The notes: generated from the letters alone by a model not told the origin. A stretch of DNA of 64,000 nt from Fen731 sp964481885 (GCA_964481885.1 CAYZUS010000001.1:1-64000); one strand, 5' to 3'; positions 37,483 to 47,201 are shown, numbered from the stretch's first letter. Numbers and translations: made by a program.

Positions 37483-39078
37483 ATGTTAACGTTGACGAAA
37501 GTTCTGATATACCTTGGAATTGGTACCGTAATTGTAGTCATAGGATTTATCGTAGGATTTTATTACAGAAAAGCAATTGTGGATAACAAGCTTAATTCTG
37601 CTGAAAGCACCGCAAAACGAATATTGGATGATGCAAAAAAAGAAGCTTCCGGCCTTAAAAAAGAAGTGATTATTGAGGGTAAAGAAGAAATTGCCATTTT
37701 AAAGCAAAGAAGTGAGGAAGATGTAAAAAGGCAGAAGTTTGAGATGCAAAAGACGGAAAACAGACTGCTATCCAGGGAAGAATCTCTTGACAAGAAAACT
37801 TTCTATCTTGAAAAAAAAGAACAGTCAATGTCTTTGCGCGAAAAAGAAATTGATGATGTTAAAGTTAAAATTGAAGAAGTTAAAGGCAAAATAGAAGAAG
37901 TTAAAGGCAAAATAGAAGAGACTTTAAAAAAGGAAATATTAAGGCTCGAAGCTATTGCAGAACTGACTCGTGAAGAGGCAAGAGCAGTTTTGTCAAAAAA
38001 AATGGAAGAAGAAGCAAAGCTTGATGCCGCCAAAGAAATAAAGAATATTGAAGCAAGGATACGTGAAGACGCCGACAAGATGGCCAAAAAAATCATTTCA
38101 CAGGCAATACAGAGATGCGCAATTGACCACACAAGTGAGACAACAGTATCAGTGGTTAATCTTCCAAACGATGAAATGAAGGGAAGAATTATAGGACGCG
38201 AGGGCAGGAACATAAGAGTCTTTGAAAATCTTACTGGTATAAATATTATTGTTGACGATACACCGGAAGCAGTTATACTTTCATCCTTTGACCCTGTCAG
38301 AAGAGAAATCGCCAGGGTGACCCTTGAGAGTCTTATACTGGACGGGCGTATTCACCCTACAAGAATTGAAGAAATGCATGAAAAGGCAACAAAGCAGGTC
38401 AATAACGAAATCAAGGTTGAAGGAGAACAGGCTGTATTTGACATAGGAATAGTTGATGTTAATCCGGGAATAATAAAGGTTCTCGGAAGGCTCAAATACA
38501 GGACAAGTTATGGACAAAATGTACTTTTGCACAGCAAGGAAGTCTCATATATAGCCGGTATCATTGCTTCAGAACTGGGGCTTAATGTCAAAAAAGCAAA
38601 AAGAGCAGGGCTGCTGCACGACATAGGCAAGGCGCTTACACACGATATAGAAGGATCTCATGCAATAATAGGCGCTGAGCTTGCAAGAAGGCTGCATGAG
38701 GATGAAGAGATAATCCACGCCATAGAATCGCACCATAACGAGATAGAAGCTGTAAGCTTCCTTGATGTTATTGTACAGGCCGCTGATACAATATCGGGCT
38801 CAAGGCCTGGGGCACGAAGGGAAACCCTTGAGAGCTATATTAAAAGGCTTGAAAGCCTGGAGAAGATAGCTTCAGAATTTACCGGAATTGAAAAAGCATT
38901 TGCAATTCAGGCCGGCAGGGAAATAAGGGTAATGGTTAAACCTGATGAAATAAATGATGAGATGTCTGTAATAATAGCTCGTGATATCGCTAAAAAAATT
39001 GAAAGTGAAATGGTATATCCCGGCCAGATAAAAGTTACAGTTATCAGGGAAAGCAGAGCAGTTGAATATGCAAAATAA
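37483..39078 (+). CDS. rny: Ribonuclease Y
   Basis: Membrane-anchored endoribonuclease that starts mRNA decay. An N-terminal membrane helix (about residues 6-26), a long coiled coil, a KH domain (MKGRIIGREGRNIRVFENLTG) and the HD domain (LLHDIGKALTHDIEGSHA) are in the family order. It has 531 residues. Within the coil a seven-residue unit VKGKIEE is repeated in tandem (DNA repeat near 37875-37920). ATG 37483 lies eight bases after AGGAAGG; an ATG at 37474 overlaps that site. Confidence 0.95.
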   Translation: MLTLTKVLIYLGIGTVIVVIGFIVGFYYRKAIVDNKLNSAESTAKRILDDAKKEASGLKKEVIIEGKEEIAILKQRSEEDVKRQKFEMQKTENRLLSREESLDKKTFYLEKKEQSMSLREKEIDDVKVKIEEVKGKIEEVKGKIEETLKKEILRLEAIAELTREEARAVLSKKMEEEAKLDAAKEIKNIEARIREDADKMAKKIISQAIQRCAIDHTSETTVSVVNLPNDEMKGRIIGREGRNIRVFENLTGINIIVDDTPEAVILSSFDPVRREIARVTLESLILDGRIHPTRIEEMHEKATKQVNNEIKVEGEQAVFDIGIVDVNPGIIKVLGRLKYRTSYGQNVLLHSKEVSYIAGIIASELGLNVKKAKRAGLLHDIGKALTHDIEGSHAIIGAELARRLHEDEEIIHAIESHHNEIEAVSFLDVIVQAADTISGSRPGARRETLESYIKRLESLEKIASEFTGIEKAFAIQAGREIRVMVKPDEINDEMSVIIARDIAKKIESEMVYPGQIKVTVIRESRAVEYAK

Positions 39079-39204
39079 TTAATGTAATGAAAAACAGCCG
39101 GATTAATAATTAGTTGTTGTAGAATAATTAGCCAGGAAAGTAAGGTTAAGAAAATTATTGATTTTAATTTAAACAAATAATTTACTAAAAACCGGGTTTA
39201 CCAA

Positions 39205-40503
39205 ATGGAACTGATTAGTATAATGCAAAACAGCCTGGATTATAATAAATTTTTTAGTGATTTAAATATTGCCGAGCAGTTAAAAGTCGAGGAAGATCTC
39301 GGGAGCGGCTATGTTAAGCTCAAGATATCCGAATCTGAAAGAAGGCAGGCCCTTCAGGATATCAAATGTGTTGAGGACATAGTCGTGGAACTGTTAAGAA
39401 ACAGCAGGGATGCCGGAAGCAGGAATATTTTTATTGCGACTAAAAAAACGGCAGACAAAAGAAGGCTCGTTTATTGTATTGATGACGGCCGAGGGATCCC
39501 CCAGAAATTTCACAACCTTATTTTTCAGTCCAGGGTCACATCAAAGCTTGAGGATGGCGCAAGAGATTTCTACGGCTTTCATGGCAGGGGCATGGCGCTG
39601 TTTTCGATTAAGTTAAATGTAGAGGACATAAGGATAATTTATTCGGATTTAAAAAAAGGAACCTGTATGCTTGTTGATATGGATCTTGAAAAAATTCCTG
39701 AAAAAAAAGACCAGTCTGCTCTGCCCGGAGTCACAAAAAATAACGATTCTTATGAATTATACGGTGGTGTTAATAATATAATCCGGGTAGTAATCGAGTT
39801 TGCGATGCATAATCCCGGCATAAACTTTTACTATGGCAGTCCGACACAGATAGCGGCAACATTAATAAACCACCATAAACATTCAGTAGATGATAAAGAT
39901 CCAAATGCTGAGATAAAAAAGATAAAAAATTTTGAAGATTTTGATTTTAATATTCTAAGCAAGGATATAAATATAACAGGATTTGGTTATTATGCAGATA
40001 ATTATGCTGTACTTGAACAAATACTAAAAAAATTCTATGCAATGGACATATCCGTAAGGAATGTTCAGAGGCTGATGTATGGTGAGATTGCACCCCTAAA
40101 ATCAATGTATCAAATCATTGCCGATTATGTCAGCAGACTGGAAGTGGACAGAAATTCAGCTCATGAAGGAAAGGTCGGCCCTGCCGGCGTGGACGGCGAT
40201 ATGGCAGATATCCGCAGAGACGATTTTGACAATAAGCAGACAGATGTCGATGGATCACCGGAAGGCGTCCTTAGCGGTGAATTACAAAAAAATAAGAATG
40301 CCGGCAAGAGTATCGGATTATATGACGAACTAAAACTTGCAAATAGATTTAAAGATGAAGAAATAAGGTATATAATTAGCATACTTGAGAAAGAGATCAT
40401 CAATACGGGCACTAAATACTTTATTGGATTAAGCAGCGGCATTGAATTTAAAAAAGCAAACAACGTAATAACATTTATAGTAAATTTAAAGCAGAAAGAT
40501 TAA
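39205..40503 (+). CDS. GHKL-type ATPase of unknown function between rny and spoVS
   Basis: The N-terminal third is a Hsp90/MutL-type ATP-binding fold: N box VVELLRNSRDAGS (Glu 62, Asn 66, Asp 69), DDGRGIP (93-99) and the lid YGFHGRGMALFSI (123-135). These resemble MutL, but no mismatch-repair domain or endonuclease motif follows. The C-terminal part is unrecognised, with a polar low-complexity stretch at about 323-372 and a final segment of helices. No membrane span. It occupies the slot where ymdB is often found in Firmicutes (rny-ymdB-spoVS). The start has no clear binding site. Biochemical role unknown. Confidence 0.75.
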   Translation: MELISIMQNSLDYNKFFSDLNIAEQLKVEEDLGSGYVKLKISESERRQALQDIKCVEDIVVELLRNSRDAGSRNIFIATKKTADKRRLVYCIDDGRGIPQKFHNLIFQSRVTSKLEDGARDFYGFHGRGMALFSIKLNVEDIRIIYSDLKKGTCMLVDMDLEKIPEKKDQSALPGVTKNNDSYELYGGVNNIIRVVIEFAMHNPGINFYYGSPTQIAATLINHHKHSVDDKDPNAEIKKIKNFEDFDFNILSKDINITGFGYYADNYAVLEQILKKFYAMDISVRNVQRLMYGEIAPLKSMYQIIADYVSRLEVDRNSAHEGKVGPAGVDGDMADIRRDDFDNKQTDVDGSPEGVLSGELQKNKNAGKSIGLYDELKLANRFKDEEIRYIISILEKEIINTGTKYFIGLSSGIEFKKANNVITFIVNLKQKD

Positions 40504-40518
40504 AGATCTAAAAAGAAC

Positions 40519-40779
40519 ATGAAACTTTTAAAAGTATCCTCAAACTCAATACCCAATTCTGTTGCAGGAGCAATTGCCGGGGTTGTAAGGGCCGAAGGCA
40601 AAGTGCAGATACAGACAATCGGAGCCGGGGCGTTAAACCAGTCAATAAAAGGAATAGCCATTGCCAGGGGATATATAGCACCAACCGGGCAGGAGCTGGT
40701 ATGTATACCATTTTTCAAAGATATTGAAGTAAACGGTGAGATAAAAACTGCAATAGTTTTAAACGTTGAAGTAAAATAA
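40519..40779 (+). CDS. spoVS: SpoVS-family protein
   Basis: Small Alba-fold protein, 86 residues, almost identical in pattern to the family: LKVSSNSIPNSVAGAIAGVV and VQIQTIGAGALNQSIKGIAIARGYI. In Bacillus it affects septation and sporulation, but it is also found in non-sporulating bacteria. It follows the GHKL gene by 15 bases and precedes miaB. No sporulation genes are otherwise seen here. Confidence 0.94.
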   Translation: MKLLKVSSNSIPNSVAGAIAGVVRAEGKVQIQTIGAGALNQSIKGIAIARGYIAPTGQELVCIPFFKDIEVNGEIKTAIVLNVEVK

Positions 40780-40854
40780 ATTTACCTGTTTTGTTTTTTT
40801 ATCCTGATAAAATACGGATATTTTCAACTGCTATAATTTTTATTCCCAGTGATT

Positions 40855-42207
40855 ATGGAAATCAAAAAAGATAATTTTTATATAGAAACATTTGGCTGTC
40901 AGATGAATGAATTTGACTCCGAAAGAATATCTGCCATTCTTGAAAAGCAGGGCTATTTAAAAACCAGCATTCAGGAAGATGCCGGTCTTATAATTTTAAA
41001 CACCTGTTCTGTCCGTTTAAAAGCTGAGAACAGACTTTTTGGACATATTGGCAATCTTAAGGTTTTAAAAGAGAAAAATCCGGAGCTTGTTATCTGTATT
41101 GGCGGGTGCACGGCACAGAGCCTTAAAGAAAAACTTACGGATACTTTTCCATACATTGATATAGTTTTTGGTACAGGAAATATTGAAAATCTTCCGGCTC
41201 TGATAAAAGCAAGGTCCGCCTCAGGTAAAAGTATTTGTGAGACTTCAGAAAATTCCAAGGAAATAAAAGAACTTGTAGATTTTAAAAGAAAGTTTCAGTT
41301 TAAAGCTTTATTGCCAGTAATGACAGGCTGCGATAATTATTGTTCCTACTGTGTGGTCCCGTATGTCAGGGGGCGTGAAAAATCTGTTAAACCGGCAGTA
41401 ATTCTTGATTCAATAAGAAGGCTTGCTGCCGAAGGGGTTTTAGAGGTTACTCTTTTGGGCCAGAATGTCAACTCCTACGGAAATGGATTTACCTTCGGTT
41501 CTGAGATATCAGAGAACTGTGAAAGCGTCAACAGTTTTTCCGGGCTACTGGCCAAAGTCGCTGCTATTGATGGTATTAAAAGGATACGATTTATGACATC
41601 TCATCCAAAAGATTTTACGGAAGACATAATAAATACTGTCAGGGATTACGATAATGTAATGGGACACATTCACCTTCCTTTTCAGTCTGGCTCTGACAGA
41701 ATACTCGAACTGATGAACAGAAAATATACTTCCGGGCAATATATGGAAATATTTTATAAAATAAAAGAAAAAATACCTGATTGTGCCATAACTACAGACA
41801 TAATCGTTGGTTTTCCAGGTGAAACAGAAGATGACTTTAACAAAACTCTTGAGCTTGTCAGGAAATTAAGATTCAACAGGGCATTTACTTTTTTATATTC
41901 TCCCAGGAGGGGCACAAAAGCCGAAACATTTGATGACCCTGTCCCGATAGCGGAAAAGAAAAAATGGTTTAAAGAACTTTTGGATACACAGAACAACATT
42001 TCACTTAATGAGAACATGAAGATGACCGGTAAAGTTTTTAAAGTGCTAGTGGAATCTGAAAGTATAAATAAAAGCAATTGGCTTGAAGGAAGACTTGAAA
42101 ATAATACATCTGTGAACTTAGAAGGACCAAAAGAATTGATCGGAAAGTTTTTAAATTTGGAAATCGTTAAAGCTCACCCGTTCTATCTAAGCGGCAGGAT
42201 CACATAA
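40855..42207 (+). CDS. miaB: tRNA-2-methylthio-N6-dimethylallyladenosine synthase
   Basis: Radical-SAM enzyme that methylthiolates i6A37 made by MiaA. The N-terminal MTTase domain has ETFGCQMNEFDSE, LNTCSVRLKAE and GGCTAQ. The radical-SAM cluster is TGCDNYCSYCVVPYVRGRE, and a TRAM domain ends the protein. ATG 40855 gives 450 residues; GTG 40849 is possible. miaA follows four bases downstream. Confidence 0.95.
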   Translation: MEIKKDNFYIETFGCQMNEFDSERISAILEKQGYLKTSIQEDAGLIILNTCSVRLKAENRLFGHIGNLKVLKEKNPELVICIGGCTAQSLKEKLTDTFPYIDIVFGTGNIENLPALIKARSASGKSICETSENSKEIKELVDFKRKFQFKALLPVMTGCDNYCSYCVVPYVRGREKSVKPAVILDSIRRLAAEGVLEVTLLGQNVNSYGNGFTFGSEISENCESVNSFSGLLAKVAAIDGIKRIRFMTSHPKDFTEDIINTVRDYDNVMGHIHLPFQSGSDRILELMNRKYTSGQYMEIFYKIKEKIPDCAITTDIIVGFPGETEDDFNKTLELVRKLRFNRAFTFLYSPRRGTKAETFDDPVPIAEKKKWFKELLDTQNNISLNENMKMTGKVFKVLVESESINKSNWLEGRLENNTSVNLEGPKELIGKFLNLEIVKAHPFYLSGRIT

Positions 42208-42211
42208 GAAA

Positions 42212-43279
42212 ATGCAAATCCTTAACAAAGATGAAATTATTTTTATCAGAAACAACAAAAAATATTTTGACCCTGATTTTTCATCAGTTCGCGAGCTAAT
42301 GCTTGAAAAAAAAATTATTCCTGTTATATGTGGCCCAACATGCGCAGGAAAAAGCGTTTTGTCTTTTAACCTGGCTAAAATTTTTGAAACCGATATAGTT
42401 TCGATTGACTCCATGCAGGTTTACAAAGGACTCGATATAGGGACCGACAAATATAATTCTTCTGAAATAGGCATCAGACAGTATATGACTGATATCTTTG
42501 AACCGGACCACAAGCTGACTGTGCTGGAGTTCAGGGATATCTGCAGAAATATCATACAGGAAGAGTTTTTTGAAAAGAGAAGGATCCCTGTACTGGCCGG
42601 AGGTTCAGGCCTGTACTTAAGGGCAGTAATAGATGAGCTTGATTTTACAACAGACAATTCATATGCCAGCGGTAGTATTGCAGGAAACAGTCAGGAGACA
42701 TTACGCGAAGAATTATATAATGAAGCCGAAAGCAGCGCAGGAGGTCTTTCAGGGCTTTATGTCAGGCTAAAACAACTGGACCCTGTTTATGCTGCCAAAA
42801 TAAGTTCTAATGACAAAAAAAGAATAATAAGGGCAATTGAAGTACACACTCTCACGGGACAACCTTTTTCCAGTTTTCAGGATAAGTGGATGGCAAGAAA
42901 ATCAATATATAATTGCATATTAATAGGCCTTGTCACCGAAAAAGAGAAGCTTCATGCAAGTATAGAAAGACGCGTGGACATAATGCTTAAAAAGGGTCTT
43001 GTAAATGAAGTGGAAGATCTGCTAAAGAAAGGCTATAAAGAATCTAACAGCATAATGCAGGCCGTAGGCTATAAAGAGGTGCTCAAATACCTGAATAAAG
43101 ATACAGATATTGATGCCTGCAGACTTGAGATTATTCAAAATACAAAAAAGCTTGCCAAAAAACAGATGACATGGTTTAAAGCAGATCCAAGAATTAATTG
43201 GATTAGAACAGATAATTATGATAACATTTTTGACTTAACGGAGCATGTTTTTGATATATTTCACCAGGCAGGTTTTTGA
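42212..43279 (+). CDS. miaA: tRNA dimethylallyltransferase
   Basis: Adds the dimethylallyl group to A37, giving MiaB its substrate. The P-loop CGPTCAGKSVLS, IDSMQVYKGLDIGTDK and the later KRRIPVLAGGSGLYLRAV-type segment are intact. From ATG 42212 the protein has about 30 extra residues before the usual start; an in-frame ATG at 42299 would give the normal N-terminus. Neither has a strong binding site. A polar insert (YASGSIAGNSQET) lies in the middle. Confidence 0.93.
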   Translation: MQILNKDEIIFIRNNKKYFDPDFSSVRELMLEKKIIPVICGPTCAGKSVLSFNLAKIFETDIVSIDSMQVYKGLDIGTDKYNSSEIGIRQYMTDIFEPDHKLTVLEFRDICRNIIQEEFFEKRRIPVLAGGSGLYLRAVIDELDFTTDNSYASGSIAGNSQETLREELYNEAESSAGGLSGLYVRLKQLDPVYAAKISSNDKKRIIRAIEVHTLTGQPFSSFQDKWMARKSIYNCILIGLVTEKEKLHASIERRVDIMLKKGLVNEVEDLLKKGYKESNSIMQAVGYKEVLKYLNKDTDIDACRLEIIQNTKKLAKKQMTWFKADPRINWIRTDNYDNIFDLTEHVFDIFHQAGF

Positions 43280-43441
43280 AATATTACAGTAATCATATTT
43301 TTTAAATTTTTTGTCAACATACTCATAACATAATAAAATTCGAAGATTATTTTGACGGTTTAACCACGCAGGTTTTTATAATATTACGGTGGAAATGTTT
43401 TTAAAATATTTTTAGTGCTCGTGTTTTTAACATATTATGGT
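43268..43441. repeat. Three imperfect 23-base direct repeats between miaA and dapF
   Basis: Copies at 43268-43290, 43368-43390 (exactly 100 bases later, 20 of 23 identical) and a weaker one at 43419-43441. The first overlaps the miaA stop codon. The unit resembles GCAGGTTTTTnnAATATTAC. Function unknown. Confidence 0.5.
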
Positions 43442-43480
43442 GTGCAGATTATTAACATATTTCTAAAAAGACATTTTATT

Positions 43481-44404
43481 ATGAATACAATTGATTTTTC
43501 AAAACTTCATGGACAGGGCAATGATTTTATTATAATAGATTCAATTTCCAGGGAAATCAGTATTGAAAAAGAAGAAATAATAAAGATGTGTGACAGGCAT
43601 TTTGGAATTGGCGCAGACGGAATAATACTGGCAAGAAAATTGAAAGATGACTGTTTTTTTATGGATTACTATAATGCCGATGGAACGGTTGCAGAAATGT
43701 GCGGCAATGGAATAAGATGCATGGCAAGATTTTTGATTGATAAAAAACTTGCAATGGCCGGAAAACCAATAAAAATTGACACCAGGGCCGGCCTTAAATC
43801 TGTGGAGTTTTCAGGTGCCGGGCCCATAGCAGGGAAAAAGAATACGGATGGCTTTAAAGGAACAGAAGTACAAGAAGGACTTGTAAAGGTAAATATGGGA
43901 CATGCCATTTTTGAACCAAAAAAGATACCTGTAAACATAGAAAAAGAGTTTTTAATTGACGGTTTTTTTGCAGGTGAATATTTGCTTGGAACCATTGAAG
44001 GTGAATTTAAAATAAATTGCGTCTCCATGGGAAACCCACACTGCATTGTGTTTCTTGACGAAAGCAAAGACCTTAAGAATATTCCTTTGGATAAATGGGG
44101 GCCCGCTATTGAAAATAACAGTATTTTCCCAAACAAGACAAATGTAGAATTTATAAAAGTAAAAAGCTTTGGCGAGATACAGATGAGAGTATGGGAAAGA
44201 GGGGTAGGGGAGACAATGGCATGCGGTACCGGTGCATGTGCCTCTGCTGTATGCGCAATATTATCCGGAAGAATTACAACATCCAGTGTAAGTGTTATTT
44301 TGCCCGGCGGGAATCAGACTATATACTGGGAGGGGCCAGACAGCTCTGTCTTTCTTGAGGGCCGTACAGAATATGTTTTTGAAGGGCAGTATTTCCGGCA
44401 ATAG
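43481..44404 (+). CDS. dapF: Diaminopimelate epimerase
   Basis: Converts LL- to meso-diaminopimelate for lysine and peptidoglycan. FSKLHGQGNDFIIID and the two catalytic cysteines in AEMCGNGIRCMARF and ACGTGACASAV are present. ATG 43481 gives the normal start and 307 residues; a GTG at 43415 would add 22 hydrophobic residues. A short polar insert (about residues 110-131) is extra. dapL follows, so the LL-DAP route is encoded together. Confidence 0.94.
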   Translation: MNTIDFSKLHGQGNDFIIIDSISREISIEKEEIIKMCDRHFGIGADGIILARKLKDDCFFMDYYNADGTVAEMCGNGIRCMARFLIDKKLAMAGKPIKIDTRAGLKSVEFSGAGPIAGKKNTDGFKGTEVQEGLVKVNMGHAIFEPKKIPVNIEKEFLIDGFFAGEYLLGTIEGEFKINCVSMGNPHCIVFLDESKDLKNIPLDKWGPAIENNSIFPNKTNVEFIKVKSFGEIQMRVWERGVGETMACGTGACASAVCAILSGRITTSSVSVILPGGNQTIYWEGPDSSVFLEGRTEYVFEGQYFRQ

Positions 44405-44669
44405 GAGCCTGGGTTAAAAGCGATTTTTTTTGCTTTTGCTGTTATTTATAAAATCAGCATTATTAAAACATAAGGTAAAAGAATGAATTTTTTATAATAA
44501 TAAAACCAGGACTCGTTAGCAGGTTTAATCCGGATATGTTTGCCGGCAGCTTTTCAGGTTTATTTCAAATGTAAAAGCAATATAAAAAATTTGGATTTAT
44601 CACGCATATTTTCAAGAAGTAAACTTATTTATTTTTTGCATCAATATATTTTTTTAAAGGAAGGCAACG

Positions 44670-45836
44670 ATGATATTTGAAGAAGCTGAGAGGCTCAAAG
44701 CCATACCGCCCTATCTTTTTGCGGAAATCGACAGGGTAATTAGTGAAAAAAGGGCAAAAGGAGAGGATGTAATCAGCCTTGGAATAGGTGATCCTGATAT
44801 GCCTACACCGGATTTAGTAATACAGGAGCTTTGCAAAGAGGCTAAAAATGCTGCCAATCACAGATATCCTTCAAGCTATGGTTTAAAGCTGTTCAAAGAG
44901 GCTGCAGCAGATTATTACCTGAGGCGCTTTAATGTAAAGCTGGATCCTGAAACAGAGATCATTACAATGTGGGGTTCAAAAGAAGGCATAGCAAATATTG
45001 CATATACCGTTATTAATCCCGGTGATCTGGCTCTTGTTCCTGACCCTGGTTATCTTGTATATAAACTGGGCACTTTGTTTGCAGGTGGGACATATCACAT
45101 TATGCCATTAAGACAGGAAGACAATTATCTTGTAAACCTCGATGAAATTGAGTCCGGTATTGCAGAAAAAGCCAAAATAATGCATCTTAACTACCCCAAT
45201 AATCCAACATCTGCCACATGCAGCGAAGGTTTTTTTGGTAAAGTCAGCAAATTTGCAAATAAGTATAATATTCTTGTGTGTCATGATAATGCATATTCAG
45301 ATGTTTATTTTAACCCGGACAATAAACCGGCAAGCTTTTTTAATGCTGAAGATTCAAAAGAGGTTGGCCTGGAGTTTAATTCACTGTCAAAAACATTTAA
45401 TATGACCGGATGGAGAATTGGGTTTGCGGCAGGAAATAAAAAAGTAATAGAAAGTCTTGGCAAATACAAGACAAATGTTGACTCAGGAGTATTTAATGCT
45501 GTTCAGTATGCCGGCGCTGAAGCATTAAACAATTACGAAAGCCTTGTTAAGGATAATCTTGAAGTATACAGAAAAAGAAGAGAAGTTATTTTTAACACAC
45601 TTAATAAAACAGGTATACAGTATTACAAATCTGACGCGACCATATATGTCTGGGCAAAAGTACCTCAGGGCCATACATCCAAAAGCTTTTCTGAACTTCT
45701 TTTAAATAAAGCTAATGTCGTTGTAACGCCCGGCAGTGCATTTGGAGCATTCGGTGAAGGGTACTTCAGAATATCCATAACTCTTGATGACGCAAGGCTT
45801 GCAGAGGCACTGGAAAGGATAAATAAGGTCCTGTAA
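44670..45836 (+). CDS. dapL: LL-diaminopimelate aminotransferase
   Basis: PLP enzyme that makes LL-diaminopimelate directly from tetrahydrodipicolinate, bypassing the acylated intermediates. The aminotransferase class I pattern is clear: VISLGIGDPDMPTP, NYPNNPTSA, HDNAYSDVYF and the PLP lysine in FNSLSKTFNMTGWRIGF. The 388 residues fit DapL. Its place next to dapF favours this role over other class I aminotransferases. AAGGAAGG precedes ATG 44670. Confidence 0.88.
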   Translation: MIFEEAERLKAIPPYLFAEIDRVISEKRAKGEDVISLGIGDPDMPTPDLVIQELCKEAKNAANHRYPSSYGLKLFKEAAADYYLRRFNVKLDPETEIITMWGSKEGIANIAYTVINPGDLALVPDPGYLVYKLGTLFAGGTYHIMPLRQEDNYLVNLDEIESGIAEKAKIMHLNYPNNPTSATCSEGFFGKVSKFANKYNILVCHDNAYSDVYFNPDNKPASFFNAEDSKEVGLEFNSLSKTFNMTGWRIGFAAGNKKVIESLGKYKTNVDSGVFNAVQYAGAEALNNYESLVKDNLEVYRKRREVIFNTLNKTGIQYYKSDATIYVWAKVPQGHTSKSFSELLLNKANVVVTPGSAFGAFGEGYFRISITLDDARLAEALERINKVL

Positions 45837-45839
45837 AAT

Positions 45840-47201
45840 ATGAGTGGACTATTGGAAATTGAAAAATTAAAAGATGAAAAAGAAAAGGCACTATTAGTCT
45901 TTATCAAGCTTAAATTCCCCAGGGAGACAAAAAAAATTGTTTATAAAGTAACTGATGACAATATTGAAACGGTCCGCAGCCCCGAGTTCAAAATAAATGA
46001 AGAGATCGAGGAACTTAAAAATCTTGCTTCTGCTGCGGGTGCAGAAGTAAAAGAGGTGGTTTTTCACAAACAATCAAATTTAAACCCAAAATACCTGATA
46101 AGCACCGGCAAACTTGAAGAAATAAAAATTACTGTTGAAGAAGGCTCATTTAACCTCGCCATATTTGATAATGAGCTTACACCGGCCCAGCAAAGTAATC
46201 TCGAAAACAAACTTAAAATAAAAGTAATAGACAGAACCGCATTGATACTTGATATCTTTGCTCAGCGTGCCCAGAGTACCGAAGGGAAGTTTCAGGTCGA
46301 ACTGGCGCAGCTAAACTACCTCCTGCCACGCCTGATAGGCAAAGGTGTGCAGCTGTCAAGGCTTGGTGGTGGAATAGGTACAAGGGGACCCGGAGAGCAG
46401 AAGCTGGAGGTGGACAGGCGTACAATCAGAAAAAAGATTACTCAGCTTGAAGAAAGAATAAACCAGGTTGCTGTTCAAAGAGACATACAGAGAAAGACCA
46501 GGCAGGATAATAATATATTTTCAGTATCTCTGGTTGGATACACAAATGGCGGAAAATCCACACTGTTAAACATGTTGACAAGATCCGATGTTTTTGTAAA
46601 AGATATGCTTTTTTCCACCCTGGATTCTACAACCAGAAGACTAAAAATCCCGGAAATGGATGAAATCCTTATTAGTGATACTGTTGGTTTTATAGAAAAA
46701 CTTCCTCATCAGCTGGTGGCTGCTTTTAAATCCACACTTGAGGAAGTAAGGCGTGCAGATCTTTTATTAATGGTAATTGATTCAAGCAATGTTAATTTTG
46801 AGCAGCACATCAAAAGCGTTATGAATGTGCTGAAAGAACTGGAAGTTCACCACAAAACAATTGTCCTGGTTTTTAATAAAATAGACAGGCTCGATGAAAA
46901 CTCCCTGAATATTTTAAAGCTTAAATACAGAAATGCTCTGTTTATATCAGCATTGAAGAAAAAAGGCCTGGAGGATCTGTATGAAAAAATTAAAAAAACA
47001 GTAGATAAAAACAGGCTTTTAATGTTGCTTAAGATACCTTACAGCGAGACAAAGCTGATATCCTTTATTTTTAATAACTGTAAAATACTCGAGAAGAGAT
47101 ATGACAATGATGCAGTTATCCTTAAAATAAATGCCAATTCAAGATTTGAAGACAAGCTCTCAGAATTTGCCTGCCAAGAATTCAGCAGGGAAGAGGATTA
47201 A
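45840..47201 (+). CDS. hflX: GTPase HflX
   Basis: Ribosome-associated GTPase that rescues stalled or stressed ribosomes. The N-terminal glycine-rich domain has LNPKYLISTGKLEEI and RLGGGIGTRGPGEQKLEVDRR. The G domain has VGYTNGGKSTLLN, STLDSTTRR, DTVGFIEKLPHQL and FNKIDR. It has 453 residues. It starts four bases after dapL and converges on lexA, the two coding regions overlapping by four bases. Confidence 0.94.
   Translation: MSGLLEIEKLKDEKEKALLVFIKLKFPRETKKIVYKVTDDNIETVRSPEFKINEEIEELKNLASAAGAEVKEVVFHKQSNLNPKYLISTGKLEEIKITVEEGSFNLAIFDNELTPAQQSNLENKLKIKVIDRTALILDIFAQRAQSTEGKFQVELAQLNYLLPRLIGKGVQLSRLGGGIGTRGPGEQKLEVDRRTIRKKITQLEERINQVAVQRDIQRKTRQDNNIFSVSLVGYTNGGKSTLLNMLTRSDVFVKDMLFSTLDSTTRRLKIPEMDEILISDTVGFIEKLPHQLVAAFKSTLEEVRRADLLLMVIDSSNVNFEQHIKSVMNVLKELEVHHKTIVLVFNKIDRLDENSLNILKLKYRNALFISALKKKGLEDLYEKIKKTVDKNRLLMLLKIPYSETKLISFIFNNCKILEKRYDNDAVILKINANSRFEDKLSEFACQEFSREED

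Noticed and set aside
37863..37920. Tandem DNA repeat in rny as a mobile or phase-variable element
   Set aside because: It is an in-frame 21-base duplication coding a heptad-like VKGKIEE unit in the coiled coil; it keeps the frame and is a normal kind of coil length change.
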